This document shows positions 19,643-27,754 of a stretch of DNA of 64,000 bases, one piece after another (the first letter of the stretch is position 1; the number at the start of each line of letters is the position of its first letter). A program made the translations under genes and the position numbers. The stretch is from contig NC_014654.1 in NCBI RefSeq assembly GCF_000166415.1, forward strand, positions 248,001 through 312,000, in the 5' to 3' direction. The stretch comes from Halanaerobium hydrogeniformans. GTDB lineage: Bacteria > Bacillota > Halanaerobiia > Halanaerobiales > Halanaerobiaceae. The notes beneath the pieces are model-generated. The model made no database searches. It had not been told where the DNA came from and saw nothing but the letters and a program-made list of their open reading frames with translations.

Positions 19643-20861
19643 ATTCATTTTCGATAATTTGTTCAAGTTTTTCTCCCATCAATTCGATTAAACCAACAAC
19701 CAATGCATTACCCATCGCAAAGTATCTAAATGAGTGGGACATCGTTTCGGTGTTCGTCCAACCATCGGGGAAGCAGTTTAACCTTTCACACTCTTTAGGT
19801 GTTAATTTTCTTAATTTGCCCGTATCTTCATCTTCAATTATATGTGTGCTCCGATTTTTAGATCTTTCGCTGGTCAATATGGTCCTTGCAGGTTCATCAA
19901 CCGAATCCGGAAATGGGATAGCCCCTTCTCTGAATGTATATTCATGACCATTTTTGGCTACCCTTTTTTCGGCTTTAGCACCTTTCATGTATTCCCAATC
20001 TTCAAGTTCTTTATCAGATAAATAATATCTTTTTGGCACATTAGATTCCAGGATATCCTTAATCTTAGTTTTTTTTGCCTCGCCCACCTCTTTTGGATCA
20101 ACTGCACTTGTATATATCTCACCATCTTTTTGAAATCCAGCTATTTCAAAATCGAACTCAAATTTTTTTGTAGCATCTACAAGATTTTCTGGAACCTTTG
20201 TAGAATTCATCTCGTATTTTTCATTTTCGACTATGGGAAAGATAGAAGAAAAAAATCCATCTTTAGTGATTATCTCCATACCATTGTTTTCGAAATATAT
20301 TTTGGCATAATTGGTGTTCTTCCTGGTTGCAAAAATGAAAACTCGTCTTCTTTTTTGTGGGAAGCCATAATCGGCAGCATTTATTACACGCCATTCAACC
20401 GTATAATCAAGGTTGTTTAAAGAAGAAAGCATAATACCAAAATCCCTACCTCGCTGATCGGAAGGTGATCTCAATAATCTATTTACATTTTCAAGCAATA
20501 CGAAGGGCGGTTTTTTAGCTTTTAAAATCCTATGAATATCCCACCACAATACCCCTTTTTTGCCTCGGATACCTTCAGCATTAGTCCTTGCAACGGAATA
20601 ATCCTGACAGGGGAATCCACCTACCAAAAGGTTATGATCAGGGATGACCGAGGTATCTACCTCGCTTATATCTGTATTACTAAAAAGGTTGATAGCCTTA
20701 TCTTTGCCGAAATTTTCTATGTAGCATTCGTAAGCCCATTGTGATTTTCTTGTTGGTTCCCATTGGTTCATCCAAACGGTTTTCCATTCTTCTGAGCTTT
20801 TTTCAAGACCCAACCTGAAACCACCAACTCCTGCAAAAAGTTCACAAACTGTTTTTTTCAT
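19641..20861 (-). CDS. C5-cytosine DNA methyltransferase (probable GATC, M.Sau3AI-like)
   Basis: 406 residues. All hallmark motifs are present in order: SAM-binding ELFAGVGGFRLGLE at residues 7-20, the catalytic loop GGFPCQDYS with Cys 85, LLENV with Glu 124, the QKRRRVF motif, and a C-terminal GNALVV. The domain between residues 200 and 340 would be the target-recognition region. It methylates cytosine at carbon 5 to protect against the partner endonuclease, presumably giving GATm5C. It is transcribed towards the endonuclease gene and thus from its own promoter, which would allow the mark to be laid before the nuclease appears. Confidence 0.9.
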   Translation of the reverse strand: MKKTVCELFAGVGGFRLGLEKSSEEWKTVWMNQWEPTRKSQWAYECYIENFGKDKAINLFSNTDISEVDTSVIPDHNLLVGGFPCQDYSVARTNAEGIRGKKGVLWWDIHRILKAKKPPFVLLENVNRLLRSPSDQRGRDFGIMLSSLNNLDYTVEWRVINAADYGFPQKRRRVFIFATRKNTNYAKIYFENNGMEIITKDGFFSSIFPIVENEKYEMNSTKVPENLVDATKKFEFDFEIAGFQKDGEIYTSAVDPKEVGEAKKTKIKDILESNVPKRYYLSDKELEDWEYMKGAKAEKRVAKNGHEYTFREGAIPFPDSVDEPARTILTSERSKNRSTHIIEDEDTGKLRKLTPKECERLNCFPDGWTNTETMSHSFRYFAMGNALVVGLIELMGEKLEQIIENE

Positions 20862-21335
20862 TTAATATCAAAACCCCTCATATTAAAACATTTATGTATA
20901 TAATATTATAATAAAATAATAATAATTACAAATTGTTTCTTCGATAATTATAACATAAAAAAAAACTTAAATCAAACACATGTACATAAAAATCAAGCGT
21001 TCGTTATTAGACTCCAATTATCCACTTATAAGCAATAAAAGGTTTGCATAAAAATATATTAACTTGGTTAATTATATTTTTGATATGCAAGCATAAGATA
21101 GGTTCTCAATCCTTGTAAGAAATTTTTTCCTTTTAAATTATAAATAAAAAAATAACATCAAAAACGATAAGGATGTCAGTGTTATTTATTAATCAAATTA
21201 GTTTGGTTAATGGCAATAGGCTTAGCACACACAAAAAATTAAATGATTTATATATAGAGCAGGACCATCATAAAATAATACTTATTATTTATATGGTGTT
21301 ATGTTATAATATATAATTAATAAGGGGGAAATATA
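20862..21335. other. Intergenic, AT-rich, no gene seen
   Basis: 474 bases between the divergent methyltransferase gene and a small gene. Both promoters must lie here. I see no open frame, repeat or structured RNA that I would defend. The ribosome site AAGGGGGAAA of the next gene ends it. Confidence 0.6.
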
Positions 21336-21572
21336 ATGGATGATCATTTTGAATTATTAGAAGAAATAGTTGATTATAATAGAGGTTTATTAGAACAAGC
21401 AGATGGCGAGTTTGATGAAGTTATCAATAAAATGATAACTTTTAGATTTGAAGGTTATGATATTTGGAATCCGCTTACAGATGAAAGTTCCAGATTTGCA
21501 GTGGATCCTTTTAAAAAATATGGGGACAAAAATATCGAAAAGATGATAAATGAATATAGGAACTTGGATTAA
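21336..21572 (+). CDS. Small acidic protein of unknown function
   Basis: 78 residues, ATG behind AAGGGGGAAATATA. Acidic and mostly helical (MDDHFELLEEIVDYNRGLLEQ; IEKMINEYRNLD), no membrane segment, no motif I recognise. It sits alone between the restriction module and a phage-like region. The good ribosome site and compact, biased composition support a real gene. It could be an accessory defence protein, an antitoxin-like protein or a phage protein; nothing decides between these. Confidence 0.55.
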   Translation: MDDHFELLEEIVDYNRGLLEQADGEFDEVINKMITFRFEGYDIWNPLTDESSRFAVDPFKKYGDKNIEKMINEYRNLD

Positions 21573-21689
21573 AAATTAAAATTGTTTTTTTGCAAGTTTA
21601 AATTCCAGATTTTTGCAAGTCTTTTTAACAGTCTCCCAATTTGGGAAAATTAAAGTTAATTTTGGGCTCTTTTAATTAATGAATATTTG

Positions 21690-21781
21690 TTTCTCTGAGA
21701 CTTTCGCGAGGAAGGACAAGCAAAAGGTCGGGGTGCACCAATCTATGGATTGAAGCACCTGAAATTTGCTCATCAGAGAAA
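21690..21781 (+). ncRNA. Candidate structured RNA (unassigned)
   Basis: Four nested stems are visible. Outer: TTTCTCTGA (21690-21698) with TCAGAGAAA (21773-21781), 9 bp perfect. Next: AGCAAA (21719-21724) with TTTGCT (21765-21770). Then GGTGC (21732-21736) with GCACC (21755-21759), and CAATC (21739-21743) with GATTG (21748-21752) around a TATG loop. A purine-rich asymmetric bulge (CGCGAGGAAGG) faces the stem. A T-tailed hairpin follows at 21833-21868. Composition is clearly richer in G and C than its surroundings. I do not recognise an Rfam family. Its position next to phage replication genes suggests a phage or mobile-element RNA, or a leader for the gene at 22011. Confidence 0.5.
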
Positions 21782-21832
21782 ATATTACCGAACACAACAA
21801 ATGCTTTTTTGTTAAGCTAAATATTAAATTTA

Positions 21833-21868
21833 AGCAGTTCTTTTTTTATAAAAGAGCTGTTTTTTTAT
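21833..21868 (+). terminator. Rho-independent terminator behind the candidate RNA
   Basis: AGCAGTTC near 21833-21840 pairs with GAGCTG near 21856-21861 (one G-U pair), a T/A-rich loop lies between, and a run of seven T follows. This gives the upstream RNA candidate its own 3' end and separates it from the gene at 22011. Confidence 0.6.
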
Positions 21869-22010
21869 GAATAAAATTACAAAAAAATGGTCTTGAAAAC
21901 ATAAAAAAGAAATGGTATAATAAATTTAATGGTAAAAAAAGTAAATAAAAGAATAAAATACTAAATAAGGAGGTGCGGTGTTTTTAATATAATAAGGAAG
22001 GGTGTTTATT

Positions 22011-23084
22011 ATGAAATATAATAAAGTTCAGTCAAATTTTTGGATAAGTAACAAAGTTATAAGATGGGACAAAAACACAATATTTATTGCCCTTTATATT
22101 TTAACCAATCAACATCGCAGTTCTGAAGGTATTTATAGATTACCAAAATCATATGTTTCTGAAGATACAAATTTTACAACTCAAGAAGTTGAAGAAGCCT
22201 TTGAAGAACTTATTGAATCTGATTTCGTAAGGTATGATATTGAGACTTCAGTAATAATGATAACTAAAGCTTTAAAATATCAATCAATAAATAATCCTAA
22301 TCATCAAAAAGCAGCATTGAAAATATTAAAAGCTCTACCAACAAGTTATTTATTGATCGATTTTTTAGAACAAGCTGATAAATACTGCAGATTATTCAAG
22401 GAGTTTCTATTAGAATTCTTGGAAGATGAACTTTTGTCTGAAGCACAAAATAAGAAAGATAATATCTTTAAAAGCGAAGACAATGGTTTATCCGATGGTA
22501 TTAATAATGCCATTACTGATCCACCATCACTAACTCCAGCACTAACAACACAAACACAAAAACAAAAACTATCACAAGAACGTTGCCAAAAAAAATTTTT
22601 GGCTAATTCAAATACTGAAATTGATGAAAATGATCGCTTTTATGATGTGAAATTAAAATCTAACGACCATCTTTATAAGAAAAATCAAAAAAGTCAAGCA
22701 TTAGAGTTAACTAAATATTTGATAGAGAAGATAAAAGATAATAACCATAGGGCGAGAGTTCCAGAAATTGACCTCAATAATGATTTATTCATTAAATGGA
22801 TAAAAGAAATGGAAAAACTTAATAATATCGGCCCTGTTGGAGCTAAAAAAGATGATAACAAAGGTTACAGCTGGCAAGAGATTAAAAAGATAATAGATTT
22901 TAGTCAGGATGATGAGTTTTGGAGTTCAAACATTTTAAGTGCTAAAAAATTAAGAAAACAGGTTATTAAACTTGAAAACCAGATGAACAAAAGCGGGAAA
23001 TCTGAGTCAACGAAAAGAATGGATATGCTTGCCGAGTTATATGTCGAATACTTAAACGAGGAGCAAAATGATGACGAAGAATAA
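22011..23084 (+). CDS. Phage-type replication protein (replisome organizer / DnaD-like)
   Basis: 357 residues from ATG 22011, which has AAGGAAGG 10 bases upstream. The first 110 residues look like the winged-helix domain of phage replisome organizers (FWISNKVIRWDKNTIFIALYILTNQ in part; GIYRLPKSYVSE). A Gln/Ser/Thr-rich low-complexity linker lies near residues 170-200, and a helical DnaD-like C-terminal part follows. Such proteins bind the phage origin and recruit the helicase loader. The next gene overlaps it by 17 bases and encodes a probable helicase loader, the usual gene order in Firmicute prophages. No integrase or capsid gene is nearby, so this is a remnant or part of a satellite. Confidence 0.65.
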   Translation: MKYNKVQSNFWISNKVIRWDKNTIFIALYILTNQHRSSEGIYRLPKSYVSEDTNFTTQEVEEAFEELIESDFVRYDIETSVIMITKALKYQSINNPNHQKAALKILKALPTSYLLIDFLEQADKYCRLFKEFLLEFLEDELLSEAQNKKDNIFKSEDNGLSDGINNAITDPPSLTPALTTQTQKQKLSQERCQKKFLANSNTEIDENDRFYDVKLKSNDHLYKKNQKSQALELTKYLIEKIKDNNHRARVPEIDLNNDLFIKWIKEMEKLNNIGPVGAKKDDNKGYSWQEIKKIIDFSQDDEFWSSNILSAKKLRKQVIKLENQMNKSGKSESTKRMDMLAELYVEYLNEEQNDDEE

Positions 23085-23607
23085 TATAATTGAACTATTA
23101 AGTTATTTAAGCAATTGTTATTCTGGAAGAATGAAATTTCCTAAGAGCGATAAAAGAGAAAATAAAATGATGGTAGAAGTTTGGTATGATTTTTTGAAAT
23201 CTTATGACCGTGAAATAATAGATCTTGCAGCAAAAAAATTAGTTATTAATAATTCTAAATGGCCTCCATCCGTAGGAGAGATAATAAAAGAAGTCAAGAA
23301 CCTTCAAAAAGCTCCAGAAGAAAAGCTGAGCCCAGGTATGGCTTGGAGTTTAGTCTTAAGTGCCGTCAGAAAATATGGATATTATAATTCTAAAGAGGGT
23401 ATGGAATCCTTGCCTCCTAAAGTTAGAGAAACTGTAGAACACTATGGAGGATTTGCTTCAATCTGTCATAGTGAGGAGAATAATGTATATGTTAAAAATC
23501 AGTTCTTTAGACTTTTTAAAGAAGTCAATCGACACAATAGAGATTTAGAGTACCTTCCTCCGGGATTGAAAAAAGAATTATTTTTGATTTCCAGTGATAT
23601 GGGTTGA
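23068..23607 (+). CDS. Phage helicase loader-like protein (G39P-type)
   Basis: 179 residues; GAGGAG precedes ATG 23068, and the start overlaps the previous gene. The N-terminal half has the pattern of the G39P helicase-loader/inhibitor domain: MVEVWYDFLKSYDREIIDLAAKKL followed by WPPSVGEIIKEVKNL, as in phage and Firmicute proteins that load the DnaB-type helicase. The C-terminal half (GMAWSLVLSAVRKYGYY) resembles other replication-related phage proteins. It works presumably with the replisome organizer encoded just upstream. The gene pair is intact, so it could still be expressed. Confidence 0.6.
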   Translation: MMTKNNIIELLSYLSNCYSGRMKFPKSDKRENKMMVEVWYDFLKSYDREIIDLAAKKLVINNSKWPPSVGEIIKEVKNLQKAPEEKLSPGMAWSLVLSAVRKYGYYNSKEGMESLPPKVRETVEHYGGFASICHSEENNVYVKNQFFRLFKEVNRHNRDLEYLPPGLKKELFLISSDMG

Positions 23608-23652
23608 CAAAAAATTCAATAAAATAATACAGGTTTATTTACCCCACCCCTT

Positions 23653-23679
23653 AGCGGCCTCTATATAATGGAGGCTGCT
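23653..23679. terminator. Hairpin after the phage replication genes
   Basis: AGCGGCCTC (23653-23661) pairs with GAGGCTGCT (23671-23679) around a nine-base AT loop; one G-T pair. There is no clear T run on either side, so it may be a weak terminator or a palindromic site between the convergent genes. Confidence 0.4.
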
Positions 23680-23686
23680 TAATCAA

Positions 23687-23869
23687 TTAATGGAGGTGTT
23701 TTTGTTTTTGAAGACTTGTTTTATTATACCGGTCTGAATTATTAATGAATATTAGTGTGTCTATCGATTTCTTAAGTTCTCGAATCAAGGTTTCAAAACG
23801 CATAAGCAAGTAAATACAGAGGACCATCGGAAAACCATATGTGCTTATCAGGCTAAATAATTCTTCCAT
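23687..23869 (-). CDS. YvrJ-family small membrane protein (holin-like)
   Basis: 60 residues from the ATG at 23869; GGAGG lies about 8 bases ahead, while the ATG at 23875 touches it. One membrane segment, near residues 8-25 (TYGFPMVLCIYLLMRFE), is followed by a charged amphipathic helix. This is the YvrJ pattern, MEELxxLIxxYGFPxxxxxYLLxR, common in Firmicutes and their prophages and sometimes compared with holins. It is convergent with the replication genes. The function is not established. Confidence 0.7.
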   Translation of the reverse strand: MEELFSLISTYGFPMVLCIYLLMRFETLIRELKKSIDTLIFINNSDRYNKTSLQKQKHLH

Positions 23870-23879
23870 TTTCATTCCT

Positions 23880-24187
23880 CCTTTTTTGAACTTATGTTTT
23901 ATTAATCTATTATATCACTTTTTAAATGGAAATAAAAGTAAAAATATAAATTATTTTCTTTAATTATGTTTTTTATATCTAATTCTTGCTTTTATCAATC
24001 TGCTTACTATAGCGTCCATCTTTTTCCAGTTATTTCTCGGATTACAGGCTGGGTTTAATTAATTTTTCGCTTGGCAAATGCAAATGGAATTTCTGTTTTT
24101 CGTTAACTATAAAAAGGACTTTTAGTTTTATTAATGAATTAGTAATATATAGAAAATTCAGCTTCAAATCAATTATGGAGTATTATT
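23880..24187. other. Intergenic, no gene seen
   Basis: 308 bases between the YvrJ gene and the first attC-like site. AT-rich, no open frame of note. It should contain the minus-strand promoter of the YvrJ gene. This is also where the boundary between phage-like DNA and the cassette array must lie; I see no recognisable junction. Confidence 0.5.
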
Positions 24188-24241
24188 TTACAACTAATGG
24201 TGATATTCACGAAAGTTAGTACGTGAATATTAGAGTTAGGC
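24188..24241 (+). other. attC-like recombination site 1 (short, about 54 bp)
   Basis: Ends in GTTAGGC (24235-24241), a perfect GTTRRRY core. Inner arms GATATTCACG (24202-24211) and CGTGAATATT (24222-24231) pair almost fully, with a ten-base loop. The left core (TACAAC, ending near 24194) keeps only the AAC of RYYYAAC. Layout and length match short attC sites (59-base elements). It would be the end of a lost upstream cassette; the PIN gene begins 33 bases after it, as expected for the next cassette. Confidence 0.6.
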
Positions 24242-24274
24242 GGAATTCCTTAGTTTAATAATTGGAGGTTTAAT

Positions 24275-25327
24275 ATGAATGAAATAAAAAAGAAGGGTAA
24301 AGACAAAAAAACATGCATAATATTAGATACAAATATTTGGATTTATAGGACAAAGTTATTGAGAAGTATATTAGGAGCAGCTTTTCTTTATGTATTATAT
24401 AAAAGTGATAATTTATTATTAGGGTTGCCGGAAGTTGTAGAGTTAGAAATGAAAAAGCATGCTAAAAAGTCTGGGATGAAAGCTTCAAAAGAAATCAAGG
24501 AACAATATTCAATAATTGAAAAATTAATTGGTTCTAGAGATGAATATAATTTACCTTCTATAGAAGATTTTGAGCAAGCAGTTGAAGATAGAATAGAAGA
24601 ATTGAAAGAAAAGATATTTGAAATACCTTTTAAATTTTCACATGCTAAAGGAGCTTTAGGAAGAGTTATGGATGAAACTGCACCTAATTCTTATAAAAAT
24701 CAACAATTTAAAGATTCAGCTATTTGGGAATCAATCCTAGAAATTAGTAAAAAATATAATATTATTTTTATAACTGAAGATAAATCATTTTTTAAAAATA
24801 GAAGTTATAATAAAGGGTTAGCTTCGAATTTAGAAGAGGAAGTTAAAAAAAATAGAACTAATATAAGGATTTATCATAGTATAGAAGACTATTTAAAAGA
24901 AATTAAGCAAAATCCACCTAAGCTGAATGAGCATAAAATTATTAAATTAATAGAGAAATTATTGACTCCTGAAATTGAAAATCAAGTAGAAAATGCAAAA
25001 ATTAATGAAATTTCTAATTTTACTATTTCACCATTTTTAACGGAATCACCAAAAATAGTAGCATTAAATTTCAATGTTACTTATGATTTAACTTTAATTG
25101 ATGACTTAAATGAAGATGAATGGATCGGGACATTAACTGTTGAAGGAGAATGCTTATTGGATATAAAAAAATATTCAATTTCAAATTTACAACTTAATTC
25201 ATTTATAGTAACTACTCCAGAAAATTGTCCAATTCCTAATAAAAAAACTGCTTATTCAAGACTATCAACAATAAATTCAGGACAAAGAAAAATTAAATAT
25301 ACATTTAAAGAACCTTTAGATTTATAA
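24275..25327 (+). CDS. PIN-domain ribonuclease-like protein in a gene cassette
   Basis: 350 residues, ATG behind GGAGG. The PIN nuclease core fills the first 190 residues: ILDTN with Asp 18, an acidic VVELEMKKH near 55, DSAIWE near 150 and TEDKSF near 167, giving the acidic metal-binding set. It resembles larger PIN proteins of the DUF4935 kind. The C-terminal 150 residues look beta-rich and are not recognised. It stands alone between attC-like sites at 24188 and 25365, so it is a one-gene integron cassette. A toxin or defence RNase role is the best guess; no separate antitoxin gene is seen. Confidence 0.8.
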   Translation: MNEIKKKGKDKKTCIILDTNIWIYRTKLLRSILGAAFLYVLYKSDNLLLGLPEVVELEMKKHAKKSGMKASKEIKEQYSIIEKLIGSRDEYNLPSIEDFEQAVEDRIEELKEKIFEIPFKFSHAKGALGRVMDETAPNSYKNQQFKDSAIWESILEISKKYNIIFITEDKSFFKNRSYNKGLASNLEEEVKKNRTNIRIYHSIEDYLKEIKQNPPKLNEHKIIKLIEKLLTPEIENQVENAKINEISNFTISPFLTESPKIVALNFNVTYDLTLIDDLNEDEWIGTLTVEGECLLDIKKYSISNLQLNSFIVTTPENCPIPNKKTAYSRLSTINSGQRKIKYTFKEPLDL

Positions 25328-25364
25328 ATAATTATGAAATTTTTAATTTTTAGTCATGAACTTC

Positions 25365-25384
25365 GCCTAACATGAGATTGGCTG
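25365..25384 (+). other. attC-like site 2, left half only (cut by IS21)
   Basis: GCCTAAC (25365-25371) is a perfect RYYYAAC core and is followed by ATGAGATTGGC, matching the left half of the sites at 29441 and 33564 (ATGGGATTGGC). After about 20 bases the IS21 end begins and the right half is missing. It marks the end of the PIN cassette. Confidence 0.7.
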
Positions 25385-25432
25385 TGAATGTCAAATAATA
25401 TTTTACACTTTTCGTTAAATAAGATTTTACAC

Positions 25433-26188
25433 CTAAGATTTTCCAAAAATGGTTTCTCTGTGAGTCAATCTATAGCTATCACCATCTAAATTGATGATTT
25501 CGCACTTATGAATTATGCGATCTAAAATTGCAGCTGTAATTGCTTGATCACCTATTAATTCACCCCAATCTGAAGGACCTTTATTCGAGGTGATAATGAT
25601 TGAGGTCTGACCATACAGTTTGTTTATCAGCTGGAAAAATAGATTAGATTCCTGTTTCTCCATTGCCATAAACATGATATCATCGATAATTAGAAGATCA
25701 CACTTTAAAACTCTATTGAGTTTAGTCTTAGAAGATCTAATCATTTCAGCAGTTTTAAGCCAGTAAATTAAATCACTGATTGCTGCAAAGATTACTTTGT
25801 AACCTTCATTAATGGCATGAATTCCCAGACCTATGCTTAATAATGTCTTGCCAACTCCTGTAGGTCCGAGCAGGACTATGTTGTAGCCCCGCTCAAGCCA
25901 GGATAGTTCTTTAAGCTGGTTAAACTGTTTTTTAGATAAAGTCTGCTGTTCTTCAAGATTAAACTCAGCCAGAGTTTTATACTCTGGGAATGCAGCCTGT
26001 TTTAAGTATTTTTCCAGTCGAGCTGCTTCTCGTGCTTTAATTTCTTGGTCTAATATATATTCTATTAGTTTTTCGCTAGAAAAGGCATTTTCAACAGCAT
26101 GAGATAACATTTCTGATATATTTTCAGAGGCGTTTTTTAACTTTAAAACTTTAAATTTATCTTTTAGATTTTCAATTGTGGTTGTCAT
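25433..26188 (-). CDS. istB: IS21 helper ATPase IstB
   Basis: 251 residues, DnaC/DnaA-like AAA+ ATPase that directs IstA transposase. Walker A LGPTGVGKT near residue 106, Walker B CDLLIIDDIMF near 168, and the sensor region SIIITSNKGPSDWGE. Complete, with a GGAGGT-type site upstream. It lies 14 bases after istA, the normal order. It cannot drive transposition alone, since istA here lacks its N-terminus. Confidence 0.92.
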   Translation of the reverse strand: MTTTIENLKDKFKVLKLKNASENISEMLSHAVENAFSSEKLIEYILDQEIKAREAARLEKYLKQAAFPEYKTLAEFNLEEQQTLSKKQFNQLKELSWLERGYNIVLLGPTGVGKTLLSIGLGIHAINEGYKVIFAAISDLIYWLKTAEMIRSSKTKLNRVLKCDLLIIDDIMFMAMEKQESNLFFQLINKLYGQTSIIITSNKGPSDWGELIGDQAITAAILDRIIHKCEIINLDGDSYRLTHRETIFGKS

Positions 26189-26202
26189 TTATACCTCCAA
26201 AT

Positions 26203-27369
26203 TTAATTGTCAAATATCTTTTGATACACATCAAGATCTCTTACTGCTGGTTTAGCAGCAAGTTTGGCCTTATCTTTTTCATTTAAGGCTATATTATCAG
26301 CTACCAGTAAAATATCATCATTTTTAGACTTGAATTTTTCTTTATCGTAATAACTGATGATATCCCTAAAATCACTGGCACTGTAGAGTTTATTACCTAT
26401 ACAGTATTCTAATGCTTTTGTGATAGTTTCAGAAACTTTATCTTCTAAAGCTTTTTCTATTACCAGCAGTTGATCCCTGATATATCGCTGTTTTTCTTTT
26501 CTGATTATGGATAAAAATTTATCTGCTCTTTTGTGTTCAGGGAAGAGAAAAGTTATCTTTTCTATCAGTTTGTCTATATTATCAGATTTCTTTCTGCCGT
26601 GATCTCTATTTTTAGAGAGTTTACCTTTAGTTCTTATTATTTTATGTTCTGCCAGTTTAGCTGTACTTTCAAAATCATATATCAGGTATTTATCACTGTC
26701 TTCAAGCACTTTAACATAGCTTTCAGGCCCTTGATAGGTGCCTAAAGGAACAGAATATCTGTTACCTTTTATCGGGATAGTATTGTCTTTTCTCACCTGA
26801 TAAGTTATACTTAAGTCAGAAGAATTATTTTTAATTTTTTCGGATACTGGCTTCAGGTATTTCTTTTCGACGGTGAATACCTGAGCTGGTATTTTTTTCG
26901 TTGTGCCATGTATTTTCCCATTAGCACGGCGTTCAAGCCACTTAAGACAATCCTCATTCCACTTTTCTAAATTGATAAATGTTCTATGAGCTGCAAAATT
27001 ATTTTTTACATAGCCAACAACATTTTCAATACGGCCTTTAGATTCAGGATCAGCTGCCCTACACATATATACCTTGAATTTTCTTTCAAGCCTGTATGAT
27101 GCAAATTGATGAGTGTAGATTAGATCACCATAGTTTTCACTGTACAAGATTAAACTGTCCTGATCATATACTGCCTCATTAGGCATACCTTCAAAGTATT
27201 CAAATACATTTTCATGAGCTGCTACTACATCAGCTGTAGTTAATGGTCTGTCAAACCATTCTACATACTTGAAGCGAGAATTAGAAAGAACAAAGGCAAT
27301 GAGATAGAGCTTAACTCTGGTGATTTTATCTGATTTGTAGACCCATTTTTCACCCATATCAACCTGCAT
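26203..27369 (-). pseudogene. istA: IS21 transposase IstA, N-terminus lost
   Basis: 388 residues remain of roughly 500. The first catalytic Asp (QVDMGEKW) lies right at the break. The second (NEAVYDQDSL) and the Glu region (DPESKGRIENVVGYVKNN) are present. The missing part is the DNA-binding helix-turn-helix that would precede it. The break coincides with the start of IS3 copy 2 at 27371, and no istA N-terminal sequence appears on the other side of that element. Confidence 0.85.
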
Positions 27370-27442
27370 CTATATAGCCCCCTAACAGAATTGGAGAAAA
27401 AGTTTGAAAGTGATATACTCTAATTACAAGGGGGAAACACCA

Positions 27443-27754
27443 ATGGCAAACAGAAAATATTCCGATGAAACTAAAGAACAAATTGTAAAAGAATGTCGCG
27501 AAATAGGTAACACAGCTCTTGTAGCAAGACGACATAATATTTCTAAGCATACTGTTTACAGCTGGGTCAAAAAAGCTAAAGAAACAGGATCAGTTAGATC
27601 TCTTCCTAAAGATGAAAAAAAGCAAATGAAAGAGATAGAAAATAGATTAAGTAAAATGAGCGATGAAAATGATAAGCTCAAAAAAATTGTAGCAGAAAAA
27701 GAATTAGAATTAGCGATTTTAAGGGAGTTGAGAGATAAAGTAAACCCCCGATAG
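27443..27754 (+). CDS. IS3-family orfA (copy 2)
   Basis: 103 residues from ATG 27443, with AAGGGGG upstream. Helix-turn-helix plus leucine-zipper protein, as copy 1, with Lys in place of Arg in the zipper. It ends in KVNPR followed by TAG. Just before the stop the sequence AAACCCCC could serve as a slippery site: orfB is open in the -1 frame across this point, which fits the usual IS3 way of making the OrfAB transposase. Confidence 0.92.
   Translation: MANRKYSDETKEQIVKECREIGNTALVARRHNISKHTVYSWVKKAKETGSVRSLPKDEKKQMKEIENRLSKMSDENDKLKKIVAEKELELAILRELRDKVNPR

Larger units (their letters stand above)
25383..27370 (-). mobile_element. IS21-family element, right side truncated
   Basis: Left end TGTGAATGTC near 25383, followed by the repeated terminal motif typical of IS21 elements: AAATAATATTTTACAC (25393-25408) and AAATAAGATTTTACAC (25417-25432). 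istB and most of istA follow on the minus strand. The right end, with the istA start, is replaced by IS3 copy 2 at 27371. Confidence 0.85.

Noticed and set aside
21690-21790. Minus strand of the structured region reads CTGATGAG ... CGAAA, like a hammerhead ribozyme core
   Set aside because: Right after GAAA the sequence continues GTC, leaving no room for stem III, and the CTGA bases are paired in the outer stem. The terminator also supports the plus strand. The match is probably chance.
23653-23679. Attachment site of the phage remnant
   Set aside because: It is a hairpin, and no second copy is found at the other edge of the phage-like region.
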